This document shows positions 52,379 through 60,985 of a stretch of 64,000 nt of DNA, piece by piece (position 1 is the first letter of the stretch; each line of letters begins with the position of its first letter). The DNA lies in assembly GCA_017554445.1 (NCBI GenBank), contig JAFZIJ010000126.1:28566-92565 (forward strand). Reading direction: 5' to 3'. This DNA comes from Victivallales bacterium (GTDB lineage: Bacteria; Verrucomicrobiota; Lentisphaeria; Oligosphaerales; Oligosphaeraceae). The notes below the pieces were generated by a model, which saw nothing but the letters and a program-made list of their open reading frames with translations, was not told the DNA's origin and did not search any database. The position numbers and the translations under genes were made by a program.

Positions 52379-53017
52379 TCACTTCTCCAGAAAAGACATA
52401 AAACGCTCTTTCTGTGCACGTTGATCCGCCTCATCCAGCGGCGACCGCCCGAAACGCATCCGCTCCACATCAATCAAATAGACTTGATTGTCCTCCGTCA
52501 CGAAAAAATGCTCCGGCTTGCAGTCCTTCCGCCAATTGCAACCTGCATTCTGTAACGCCGCAAGTACCTCCAAGGCAACAGATAAAACCATCTGCTTCCT
52601 TTCCTTCGAATCAGATTTGTCATACCAGATATCTTCAACGGAACGGCCTGGAACAGGCAATGTGATCATGACCGCCTTGTCCGGCAGACCACAGCATGTC
52701 TTCGCACCCCATGCGATGACATCATAGCTCTTGAATCCCAGCCGCTTAAGTTGTTCAACAGACAACCGTTCCCGTTCCGTTTTCGTGACAGGCTTGTGCA
52801 ATTTCACCAATGCCCGAAGCGTCGCCTGCCATGCCGTGCTCAGATCATGCTTTACAAACACGATACCATCGCCAGACAACGCGACTTTGCATGTGCGACT
52901 GCGCTTCTTGTCGCTCATGACAGTACCGCCGCGAAAATCCAAAGCACTTTGCAGATCGGTGATTCCGATTTCCGCAAGTTTCTCTTTCCACGCATCTTGT
53001 ACATGCCATTGACTCAT
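52379..53017 (-). CDS. WaaP/InaA-type (lipopolysaccharide kinase family) protein
   Basis: The 212-residue protein looks like a small LPS-core or InaA-type kinase. Motifs are GIVFVKHD at the ATP-side beta strand, ALQNAGCNWRKDCKPEHFFV where the catalytic loop would be, and YLIDVERMRFGR as metal-binding loop. The HxDxxxxN consensus is altered (D-x4-H), as in that family. It may phosphorylate a sugar of the envelope or a protein. It overlaps the ABC ATPase gene by 4 nt. Confidence 0.72.
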   Translation of the reverse strand: MSQWHVQDAWKEKLAEIGITDLQSALDFRGGTVMSDKKRSRTCKVALSGDGIVFVKHDLSTAWQATLRALVKLHKPVTKTERERLSVEQLKRLGFKSYDVIAWGAKTCCGLPDKAVMITLPVPGRSVEDIWYDKSDSKERKQMVLSVALEVLAALQNAGCNWRKDCKPEHFFVTEDNQVYLIDVERMRFGRSPLDEADQRAQKERFMSFLEK

Positions 53018-55029
53018 TTGTTGTCCTCCGTTTCCATGTCAAGCCAGCAGCAGACACGCTGTCCATTCGCTAGTTCTTTGACGGGAGGTGTTTCTAAACG
53101 GCATTTTTCCGTGCAATGCGGACAACGTGGATGGAAATGGCAACCTTTTGGCGGATTTAAAGCTGATGGCACTTCGCCCGCCAGCCGCAAAACGGTCCGC
53201 TTGCCGTCCGCCTCCACCCGCGGCGCGGCCGCCATCAACGCCTTCGTATAGGGATGCTTCGGTGTTTCCAAAACATCCGCCGCCGCGCCTTCCTCCACGA
53301 TGCGTCCAAGATACATAACAGCAACACGATCCGCCAAATAGCTGACAACGCTTAAGTCATGCGTGATAAAGAGATAGGATAAGCCAAGTTCATCCTGCAA
53401 TTCTTTCAGCAGATTCAGAATCTGGGCTTGGACAGATACGTCCAACGCACTCGTGCATTCGTCACAGATGATGACTTCCGGATTCACCGCCAACGCGCGA
53501 GCCAGCCCGATGCGCTGCCGTTGGCCGCCGCTGAACTGATGCGGATAGCGGTTCAAAACGTCCGGCGACAAGCCGACGCGTATCGACAACTTCTCCATGA
53601 GTGCCCTGCGTTCCGCCGCATCTTTCCCGACACCATGCACTTCCATGCCTTCTTCAATCGTTTCGCCGACCATCAGACGCGGATCCAGACTGGAGAACGG
53701 ATCCTGGAAAATCATCTGGACACGTTGCCGCAACGTCGCCATATCCGGCTGCGTCATTTTGCCGTCGCCATCCGCCAACATCACGTCGCCTTCCGTCCGC
53801 GGCGCGAGACCGACGATCGACTTGCCGATCGTCGTTTTTCCGCAACCAGATTCGCCGACGACCGCCAACGTCTCGCCTTTTTTCAATTCGAAACTGATGC
53901 CGTCCACCGCTTTCACATGCCCGACCGTCCGTTTCAAAATGCCCGCCTTCACGGGGAACCAAACGCGCAAGCCATTGACTGTCAACACAGTCTGACCATT
54001 CTGCGAATGGACGTTTTCCGCCTTGTCGGAACTCTTCTCCAACTGTCGCAGTTCTTTCAACCGCAAACAGGCGACTTCATGCACACCTTCAAGCGTCTCC
54101 AACAACGGCTTTTGCGCATCACATGCATCCGTTTTGAATGGGCAGCGACTTGCAAATCCGCAGCCTGGAATGACATCCGTTCCTTTCGGAACCATACCTG
54201 CAATGCTTGCAAGCCGCCGCCCACGCTGCGTCGTGCTCGGCACGGACTGCATCAACAACCGCGTATAAGGATGCATCGGAGCCTTGAAAATCTCTTCACA
54301 AGTGCCCTGTTCCATGATGCTTCCGGCATACATGACGGCAACGCGGTCCGCCTGTTCGCGAACCAACGCGAGATTGTGTGTGATGAACAGAACAGATGTC
54401 TTGTATTCTGTTCGCAGCTCCGCCAGCAGATCCATGATCTGGGCCTGCACCGTCACATCCAACGCCGTCGTCGGCTCATCCGCGATCAGCAGTTCAGGCC
54501 TGCAAGCCAACGCAATGGCAATCATGACGCGCTGCCGCATACCACCGGACAACTGGTGCGGATAGTCCTCCGCACGCTTTTCCGGCGACGGAATACCGAC
54601 CTTCCGCAACAGTTCGACGACCTGCTTCTGCGTCTCTTCCTTGTCCAGCCCGCGATGCCGCCGTAGTACTTCACCTATCTGCCAACCGATTGTCAGAACG
54701 GGATTTAGCGCCGTCATCGGCTCTTGGAAAATCATGGAAATACGATTGCCGCGAATTTCATTCAGCTCCTTGCGGGACATTTTCAGCAAATCATGTCCAT
54801 CGAACATCGCCGTTCCATTGGAAATGACAGCGGACACTTCTGGAAGCAATCCCAACAACGACATGGCCGTAACGGATTTGCCCGAGCCGGATTCGCCCAC
54901 CAACGCCAAGAGTTCACCACGACGAATGGAGAAACTCGTGTCCTCCACTGCCCGCGCAATCGTGCCGCCTTGCCGGAATCCAATCCGCAAGTTCTTCACA
55001 TCCAATAAAATATCGTTCTCTTTAGACAT
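53014..55029 (-). CDS. Fused double ABC ATPase, oligopeptide-type (DppD-DppF/YejF-like)
   Basis: The 671-residue protein contains two nucleotide-binding domains. The first has GESGSGKS at 45-52 and LSGGMRQRV; the second has GESGCGKT near 390 and FSGGQRQRI. Each ends with the C-terminal oligopeptide-type extension with Cys residues. It would power uptake of peptides or oligosaccharides. No permease or binding protein gene lies nearby, which is unusual; they may be elsewhere. It heads the operon with the kinase-like and 519-residue genes. AAAGG precedes the ATG. Confidence 0.92.
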   Translation of the reverse strand: MSKENDILLDVKNLRIGFRQGGTIARAVEDTSFSIRRGELLALVGESGSGKSVTAMSLLGLLPEVSAVISNGTAMFDGHDLLKMSRKELNEIRGNRISMIFQEPMTALNPVLTIGWQIGEVLRRHRGLDKEETQKQVVELLRKVGIPSPEKRAEDYPHQLSGGMRQRVMIAIALACRPELLIADEPTTALDVTVQAQIMDLLAELRTEYKTSVLFITHNLALVREQADRVAVMYAGSIMEQGTCEEIFKAPMHPYTRLLMQSVPSTTQRGRRLASIAGMVPKGTDVIPGCGFASRCPFKTDACDAQKPLLETLEGVHEVACLRLKELRQLEKSSDKAENVHSQNGQTVLTVNGLRVWFPVKAGILKRTVGHVKAVDGISFELKKGETLAVVGESGCGKTTIGKSIVGLAPRTEGDVMLADGDGKMTQPDMATLRQRVQMIFQDPFSSLDPRLMVGETIEEGMEVHGVGKDAAERRALMEKLSIRVGLSPDVLNRYPHQFSGGQRQRIGLARALAVNPEVIICDECTSALDVSVQAQILNLLKELQDELGLSYLFITHDLSVVSYLADRVAVMYLGRIVEEGAAADVLETPKHPYTKALMAAAPRVEADGKRTVLRLAGEVPSALNPPKGCHFHPRCPHCTEKCRLETPPVKELANGQRVCCWLDMETEDNK

Positions 55030-55083
55030 GTTTGCCTTTCTTATTCGCGTTCCATTTCCTGCAAACGTTTTTCATGGCCTTTT

Positions 55084-57804
55084 CTATTGAGCATGTTGCA
55101 AACTGATATTGTCCAGCCAGCAATTCGCTTCGTTATCACCGTCCGCCACGAAACCAAACCAGTCCAGATGTTTCATATCCGCTTGCTTCTTCAATATAAA
55201 CGACTTTGGGTCACCGCCGTCTGGCGTGACGATCAGTTCAAACGTCTCCTTTGGCTTGTCTCCCAGATCCGTTTTCATCGTGATGTGGAACCACTTTTTC
55301 GGCGGCATTTGCATAAGCGTCGTCGTCTTGTCGCCGTCTTTATGGATGAGTGCGCTGTTTTCAAACGAAATGCTCGGCCCTGTGATAAAGTCCTTTCCTC
55401 CAGGATATTCGCGCATTTCGACGTAATACACAAGCTTTTCGTCGATACTGATATCGAACTCAAGCGTGGCGACGCCTTCCTTCAGATGCGGATTGTAATG
55501 GAAATGCGGATTGAATTTGGCGGAAAGGCCAGGCTTGTCCGTCACTTTCAGGCATTTTTTACCATACCGCGCATTGTCCTCCGAAACGCGGATAAGATTC
55601 TGTTTGTCCGTGTAAATCGATGCATCCATTGGCTTTTCGCCTTCGTCGTACTCTTCGAAGCCGCCGTCCAGAATCTCGAATGGACGCGGCGGCGGTGGTG
55701 GCGTCAATTGCACGTCAGCAACTTGCAATGACAACGCCTTCTTGATCCAGGCCATATCGCCATAGACGCCCGCCTTGATGTAATCAAACGGCTTGAAACC
55801 GATCTTTTCGTATGGAGAGCCTGGCCTGAAATGGAAATCGCCATGCTCAGGATCGACAAACAGCGGATCTTCAATGACATCGCCTTCGCCATGGCCAGTC
55901 TTTTTCCAGTCTTCAAACGACAGACCATTGAACGTCACGGCATCCGCCGTGTTCCAGTACATGTTGTGATGGATTTCCACATGCTCGTCCGTTGTTTTGC
56001 GGCTGAACAGCGGGCTCTTGTTGTCCCAATAGACGATGTTGTTCGTGAAGGCGAAACTGCGGTGGTCTTCGATGCGCGACCGCTGGATCTGTCCGTTCAT
56101 GCTGAACGCCAAGATGTTGTTACGGATGATGTTGTCGCGACCGTAATGCTGATGGAAACAGCCACTGCGCACATGGTGGACAAGATTGTTTTCCATGACG
56201 ATTTCCGCCGAGCCTTCATCCGTGTAGAGGCCCTGCCCGCCCGCGCCGTAGTAGTCGTATGAATAGACGTGGTGGATGTAGTTGTTGCTGATGGTCGTGC
56301 CTTTCGCATAACCGAGCGTATAGACACCGCCCATGTCGCTCAGCACACCCTGTCCGATATCATGAATGTGGTTGAATTCGATCTTGTTACGGACGCTGAC
56401 CGTCGGCGCGTAGCCCCATGTCCAGCCGACGGACACGCCTGTGTAGAAAAAATCGCCGATGTCGTTGTGCGTCACGATGTTGTCGCAACTGTGTCCGATC
56501 CACACGCCGATGGCGCCATTGTGGATGCGTCCGCCATGCTGGATGATGCAGTTGTCAATCGTCTGCTTGCGGACGGCCAGTTCTTCCGGCGGCAATCTCA
56601 CGCCCCAGCCGACGCCAATCTTCACGCCGCCCGCACCCATGTCATGTATCCAGCACTGCCGCAGGCTGTTACCATAGCAGCCATTATCAAAATGGACACC
56701 ATACGTGCCGATGGCGCCGATTTCGCATTGGTTGAAATCAATGCCATTTGCGTTGACGAGATGGACGACGGCGGGAATGTCCATTTCCGCTTGCCCGCAA
56801 CTGTGGCCATGCGGCGGCAGCGTGTATCCCGCATGGCGGAACGCCAATCCTTCAAAAGTGATGTTCGAGACGTACAGTCCCATGTCTTCATCGCCTTCGA
56901 TTTCCATGAACGACGACGTGACAGGGAATACAAGTTCCGTCGTATCAGGCTTTTGATACGGATCGGGAATGTATTCCAGCCAGCCGTCCCGTCCAAGGAA
57001 CCATTCATGCTCCGCGTCCAACGCCTCACGGTAGTTCTCCAGATGATAGCGTTGACGTCCTCCCCAACGCATGTACGGCCACGCCATGCCGCCCGTCGCC
57101 ATGACGAATCCCGTCTTGCCATCAACATACGCAAGCCGTTGCCTTGACGTTTCCCATGAATGATAGGCGACCAAAACGATGTCATTCAGTTCCTGCTGCG
57201 AACGCCCCGACAGCGGCGCGATATCGTCCTTTTCCGCATAGAACGCCGTGCGGGAAAGATCTTCACGATTGCCCGTCAACGGGTTGCGGCCGCGTTCAAT
57301 CGGACGGCGGATGTAAAAGTAGTCCGCCGGCTTCGTGACATTCGGTGTCCGTGCACGAACGCCATGTTCACCATTCACGTAAAGTTGCTCGTAATAGGCC
57401 TTTCCCTCTGCTACTTCCGGAATGAAGGCCCGCCAGTGGCCGTTCGGCATGACTCTGATGTCCGTCACGCGGCGGCCGCCTTCGAAGATGACATCCAAAC
57501 CTGAAGTTTTCCATTTATAGATGGTTCTCCCCTGCTCCGTTCCGCTGTCGAGCGGCGTGAAACGGACTGGCTCTTTCAACGAATAGACGCCCGCTTCGAA
57601 CAGGACGGTGATTTCCTCTTTCACGCCCTGCACACGAAGTTGCCGCACACGCTGGCGAGCCCCGTCGAGGCTCGCCAATGGCTTTTCTGAGCTTCCATCC
57701 GAAGCGTCATTGCCCTTTGGCGAGACATAAAGCGTTGCGCCTTGCAATGATACCGCAATAAAGACAATAAAATATATTACTTTCTTTATATTACCCATAA
57801 GCAT
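55084..57804 (-). CDS. Secreted right-handed parallel beta-helix protein
   Basis: The 906-residue protein has a signal peptide (IYFIVFIAVSLQG), then TLYVSPKGNDASDG, typical of the N-terminus of beta-helix polysaccharide-active proteins. The middle has many short strands with Asn/Ile ladders, such as NIVTHNDIGDF and TTISNNYIHHV. A C-terminal jelly-roll-like domain follows. It may be a polysaccharide lyase or GH; the catalytic residues are not evident. Two ATGs (57804, 57798) are possible starts; AGGA lies 4 nt before the first. Confidence 0.82.
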   Translation of the reverse strand: MLMGNIKKVIYFIVFIAVSLQGATLYVSPKGNDASDGSSEKPLASLDGARQRVRQLRVQGVKEEITVLFEAGVYSLKEPVRFTPLDSGTEQGRTIYKWKTSGLDVIFEGGRRVTDIRVMPNGHWRAFIPEVAEGKAYYEQLYVNGEHGVRARTPNVTKPADYFYIRRPIERGRNPLTGNREDLSRTAFYAEKDDIAPLSGRSQQELNDIVLVAYHSWETSRQRLAYVDGKTGFVMATGGMAWPYMRWGGRQRYHLENYREALDAEHEWFLGRDGWLEYIPDPYQKPDTTELVFPVTSSFMEIEGDEDMGLYVSNITFEGLAFRHAGYTLPPHGHSCGQAEMDIPAVVHLVNANGIDFNQCEIGAIGTYGVHFDNGCYGNSLRQCWIHDMGAGGVKIGVGWGVRLPPEELAVRKQTIDNCIIQHGGRIHNGAIGVWIGHSCDNIVTHNDIGDFFYTGVSVGWTWGYAPTVSVRNKIEFNHIHDIGQGVLSDMGGVYTLGYAKGTTISNNYIHHVYSYDYYGAGGQGLYTDEGSAEIVMENNLVHHVRSGCFHQHYGRDNIIRNNILAFSMNGQIQRSRIEDHRSFAFTNNIVYWDNKSPLFSRKTTDEHVEIHHNMYWNTADAVTFNGLSFEDWKKTGHGEGDVIEDPLFVDPEHGDFHFRPGSPYEKIGFKPFDYIKAGVYGDMAWIKKALSLQVADVQLTPPPPPRPFEILDGGFEEYDEGEKPMDASIYTDKQNLIRVSEDNARYGKKCLKVTDKPGLSAKFNPHFHYNPHLKEGVATLEFDISIDEKLVYYVEMREYPGGKDFITGPSISFENSALIHKDGDKTTTLMQMPPKKWFHITMKTDLGDKPKETFELIVTPDGGDPKSFILKKQADMKHLDWFGFVADGDNEANCWLDNISLQHAQ

Positions 57805-57806
57805 CT

Positions 57807-57850
57807 ATTCCTAGCGATTCTAGAGCCTCTAGTGATTCTAGAGCCTCTAG
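57807..57850. repeat. TCTAG repeat containing a stop codon
   Basis: ATTCTAGAGCCTCTAGTG is repeated as ATTCTAGAGCCTCTAGTT. The TAG stop of the minus-strand hydrolase (57847) lies in the last unit, so the repeat has grown to or replaced the end of that gene. Confidence 0.7.
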
Positions 57851-60800
57851 TTTTGCAGAGCAATATCCTTCAGCCCGATTTCCACGAAGCAGTAGCCTTC
57901 GTTGTACGCAGGCGGCCGATAGCCGACGAAATTTGCCTCGCGGTTGAACGACATCGTGTGGACGGCGTAGCTTTCACCTTCCTGCAAGTGATGCGGCCCC
58001 AGCATGTTGCGGAGGCTCTGCGTCAATTCGAATTCAACCGTGTTTTCGCCTTCTTTCAGAAGTCCTTCCACGCAAACGGCATACGGTGCCCAGTAGCAGG
58101 TTCCCGCTTCCTTGCCATTCACGGTCACCTTCCAGCTGTTCGCGCCTTGCGGAGTGAATCGCAGAATTTTCGCGGCCTTCGCATCATCCGCCGTCAACTC
58201 AAACGTCTTCGACAGCGTCGCAACGCCTGCAAAGAACGGATAACCGGAAGCCACAAAGTCCTTGCCATCAATGGATTTGCCAATCAAGCTCGCACCGATT
58301 TCAAATGTCCCGTTGTAGCGGACGGCTTCGCGCGGCAACGTCTCGACAGCGCCGTTGTGACGGACAGAGAACGCGCCCAGGAGGTAGATGCTTTCCATTT
58401 CCGTATCGAACGTCAGCATGTTGTATTCCGTTTCGAACTTCTTGGCGGCCTCCAGTTTGTCATACAGCCACTGCGGCTGATGATAGGTCGTGCGCATGCC
58501 GATGACATTCTTTCCGGCCTTGACTTTCTTCGGCAAGGCAATGCGACGGAACGACTTGTCAAAGACGTATCCCAAATCCATCGCGGGGAACGCGACGCCG
58601 TTCAGCGTGAATTGGAAACGGTCCGGCGTTTCGACCGCCAGATACAGATCGGCGTTCGTGTCGTAGTCATCCGCCGCAGTGAATTCGAATTCCATTTCCA
58701 AATCCAGATCACGCTTCAGAAGGACGAGACGCGACTGCAACTGGATGACATCCGTGAACTGCCAGTCGCCGCCATCGACGCGATAGCGGCAGCGGTCCAA
58801 CGTCAGGATGTTGTCCTGCGCGGATTTCAGCGTCATGCAACTGCAGAGTTGTTTGACGGGAGTCGTGCTGTAAAGTGCTTCCAGATCGACGGATACGTCC
58901 GCCGTCGTATTGTCGTTAACGAACAGCATCAAGCCGCCGCAGGCAGGCAACGGGCAGTCGAATTCAAACCGTCCGTCTGTCTTCACGACGCCTTTCACCG
59001 CCTTGAAATCGCCCGTGAACGCGTCGATCATTTCAACCTGTTCGCCAGTGGCAGGCAACGAGATGCGCAATTGCGAATCTTCCGTGTATTTCAGACTACC
59101 GAAGAAGTAGAAGCAGCCTGAACGGCCTTCCACATTCTTCAATGTGCGCCATGTACTGACGACCTGCTTCGCAGGCGCGCCATTTTCCATGACGATGACA
59201 CGATCCGGCTGTAATGCCGCGATAGCCTCCGCCGCAGCCTCTTCCGTCTCATATTCCGGAAGCGACTGGAACCATGCAAGTTCCTTCTGTGACGCGACTT
59301 CGCCGTCGATGTAGAACTTGCCCGGATGCTTCATATTCTTCACGCGATAGACCACGCCACCGTCCGCATGGAACGCCACCAGCAAGTCGTAAATCTTGCG
59401 GCTCAAGTTCATAATTGCAGGAATGACGACGTATTTGTAACTGCACAGTCCAATCTTAATCTGTCCATTTGCCACGGAACCAACGGATTCCACAATGATT
59501 TCGTCCGCGTAGTGATGGCCGATCTGCAACGCGTCCAACGCGACGGTCGTCTTGCGAAGCGTGTCACTGTAGTAGTTCAGACCATCCTTCCGTTCATCGC
59601 CTTCATACTGCATCCAGACGGATGATTGCGGATGGATGACGAGCACATCCGGCTGGTAGTCGCCTTCCGCCAACAGCATGCCCGCCCGCGAGAAGTAGTC
59701 GTTGATGACTTTGTAGTCCTTCCACCACGGCTGATGATAGAAGTTGCTGGACGGATAGTCGCGTTTCCGCAGGCCACGCAGCGAATAGCCTTGCAGATGC
59801 TGGCAGAGGAAGTTGACGCCATGAGCCAATTCCGTGTGGTAGATCCAACGTTGCCCTGTGAAATTGCAATTCCAGCCCGTCAACGCGAAGCTCTCCGTCA
59901 GGATCTGCTTCTGGCCGAACTGCGCGGCGGACGACGCAACTTGCGTCATCATAACGGGATGCGGCAGACTTCTGCACAGATGGTCAATACCTGGAATATT
60001 ATAATAGCGGTATTGCGCCATGATGGAGCCGTTGCTGGAGAGCTGGCTCTGGCAAGTCTCTTCCAAAACATGATGGCCCGTCAGCCACCAACCATGCGCA
60101 TCGCACCAATTGCGGATTTGATGCATGAAATGCTCCGTGAAGAGCTTTGCGCACAACCGCCAGAAACGAACGCGCATCGCTTCGAAACCAGCCAGTTCTG
60201 TGAACAACAACGGCAGTTCAGGCAACAGCTTACGGCCATATTCCTTTTCGTATTCGTCTTCCAAAACGAATGACCACAACAGGCCGTTGCGGCTCAGCTG
60301 CGGTTCATCCGTGAAGATGCCGCGCAAATGCGACCGCAATTCCGCAGGCAGCGTTTCGTAGTAATGCTGATGCGTCACGCGAATGAATTCCGCTACGATT
60401 TTCGCATCGAGATTATCCACATAGTATTGATTGACAAGGAAATAGCAACGCAGCACCTTACCCGTCGTTCCAGCGGGAAGCTCTTTGCCGAGCAACTTTG
60501 AACCATCTTCGCTGTAGAAGGCAATCGTGTTTTCACGACCAGCCGCCTCTGCCGCGTCAATGATTTCATGACGCAGATATTTCTGCTGATAATTGACGCC
60601 CAAACCGTTCACCAAACCGCCGCCGAAGCCTGACGGCCAGCCATTTTCATCATACAGCCAGGCGTTCATGTCCAGCTTCGCCGCTTCGTCCAAACACGCC
60701 TTCACGCAGTCCATCCATTCGTCCGACAAATAGCCTGTCTGCAAACCGCCGCGCGCATGCATGAAAAAGCCGCCGAGGCCGACCTTCTTCATCTCACGAA

Positions 60801-60891
60801 TCTGCCATCGCAGTTCTTCCGGTGACAGCTTCTCATTCCAGCTCCAGAATGGAACGGGGCGGTACATGGATTCGGGATCGCGTAGATTCAT
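57847..60891 (-). CDS. Large glycoside hydrolase, alpha-L-rhamnosidase GH106-like
   Basis: The 1014-residue protein starts PFWSWNEKLSPEELRWQI and GGFFMHARGGLQTGYLS, then AWLYDENGWPSGFGGG and IFTDEPQ, a pattern seen in GH106-like and related unclassified hydrolases with TIM barrel and beta-sandwich domains. The C-terminal jelly roll has TVNGKEAGTCYWAPYAV. No signal peptide. Together with GH78 it would give two rhamnosidase-like enzymes. The family label is tentative. AAAGGAG precedes the ATG. Confidence 0.7.
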   Translation of the reverse strand: MNLRDPESMYRPVPFWSWNEKLSPEELRWQIREMKKVGLGGFFMHARGGLQTGYLSDEWMDCVKACLDEAAKLDMNAWLYDENGWPSGFGGGLVNGLGVNYQQKYLRHEIIDAAEAAGRENTIAFYSEDGSKLLGKELPAGTTGKVLRCYFLVNQYYVDNLDAKIVAEFIRVTHQHYYETLPAELRSHLRGIFTDEPQLSRNGLLWSFVLEDEYEKEYGRKLLPELPLLFTELAGFEAMRVRFWRLCAKLFTEHFMHQIRNWCDAHGWWLTGHHVLEETCQSQLSSNGSIMAQYRYYNIPGIDHLCRSLPHPVMMTQVASSAAQFGQKQILTESFALTGWNCNFTGQRWIYHTELAHGVNFLCQHLQGYSLRGLRKRDYPSSNFYHQPWWKDYKVINDYFSRAGMLLAEGDYQPDVLVIHPQSSVWMQYEGDERKDGLNYYSDTLRKTTVALDALQIGHHYADEIIVESVGSVANGQIKIGLCSYKYVVIPAIMNLSRKIYDLLVAFHADGGVVYRVKNMKHPGKFYIDGEVASQKELAWFQSLPEYETEEAAAEAIAALQPDRVIVMENGAPAKQVVSTWRTLKNVEGRSGCFYFFGSLKYTEDSQLRISLPATGEQVEMIDAFTGDFKAVKGVVKTDGRFEFDCPLPACGGLMLFVNDNTTADVSVDLEALYSTTPVKQLCSCMTLKSAQDNILTLDRCRYRVDGGDWQFTDVIQLQSRLVLLKRDLDLEMEFEFTAADDYDTNADLYLAVETPDRFQFTLNGVAFPAMDLGYVFDKSFRRIALPKKVKAGKNVIGMRTTYHQPQWLYDKLEAAKKFETEYNMLTFDTEMESIYLLGAFSVRHNGAVETLPREAVRYNGTFEIGASLIGKSIDGKDFVASGYPFFAGVATLSKTFELTADDAKAAKILRFTPQGANSWKVTVNGKEAGTCYWAPYAVCVEGLLKEGENTVEFELTQSLRNMLGPHHLQEGESYAVHTMSFNREANFVGYRPPAYNEGYCFVEIGLKDIALQN

Positions 60892-60934
60892 TTTGTGGCT
60901 CCTTTTTATATTATTTATGGTATGACCATTGATT

Positions 60935-60985
60935 CTGCTTTTAGCTTTAAACTTTTGGCTTTCAGCTTCTTAAGCTCTCCATGAA
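60935..60985. repeat. AGCTTTA-type repeat at the polymerase 3' end
   Basis: TTTTAGCTTTAAACTTTTGGCTTTCAGCTTCTTAAGCTC lies in and after the last codons of the polymerase gene (stop at 60962 on the minus strand). It matches the AGCTTTA units at 41457. Its purpose is unknown. Confidence 0.5.

Noticed and set aside
57832..59121. Long plus-strand open frame opposite the glycoside hydrolase
   Set aside because: No motifs, and the minus-strand gene is continuous and recognisable.
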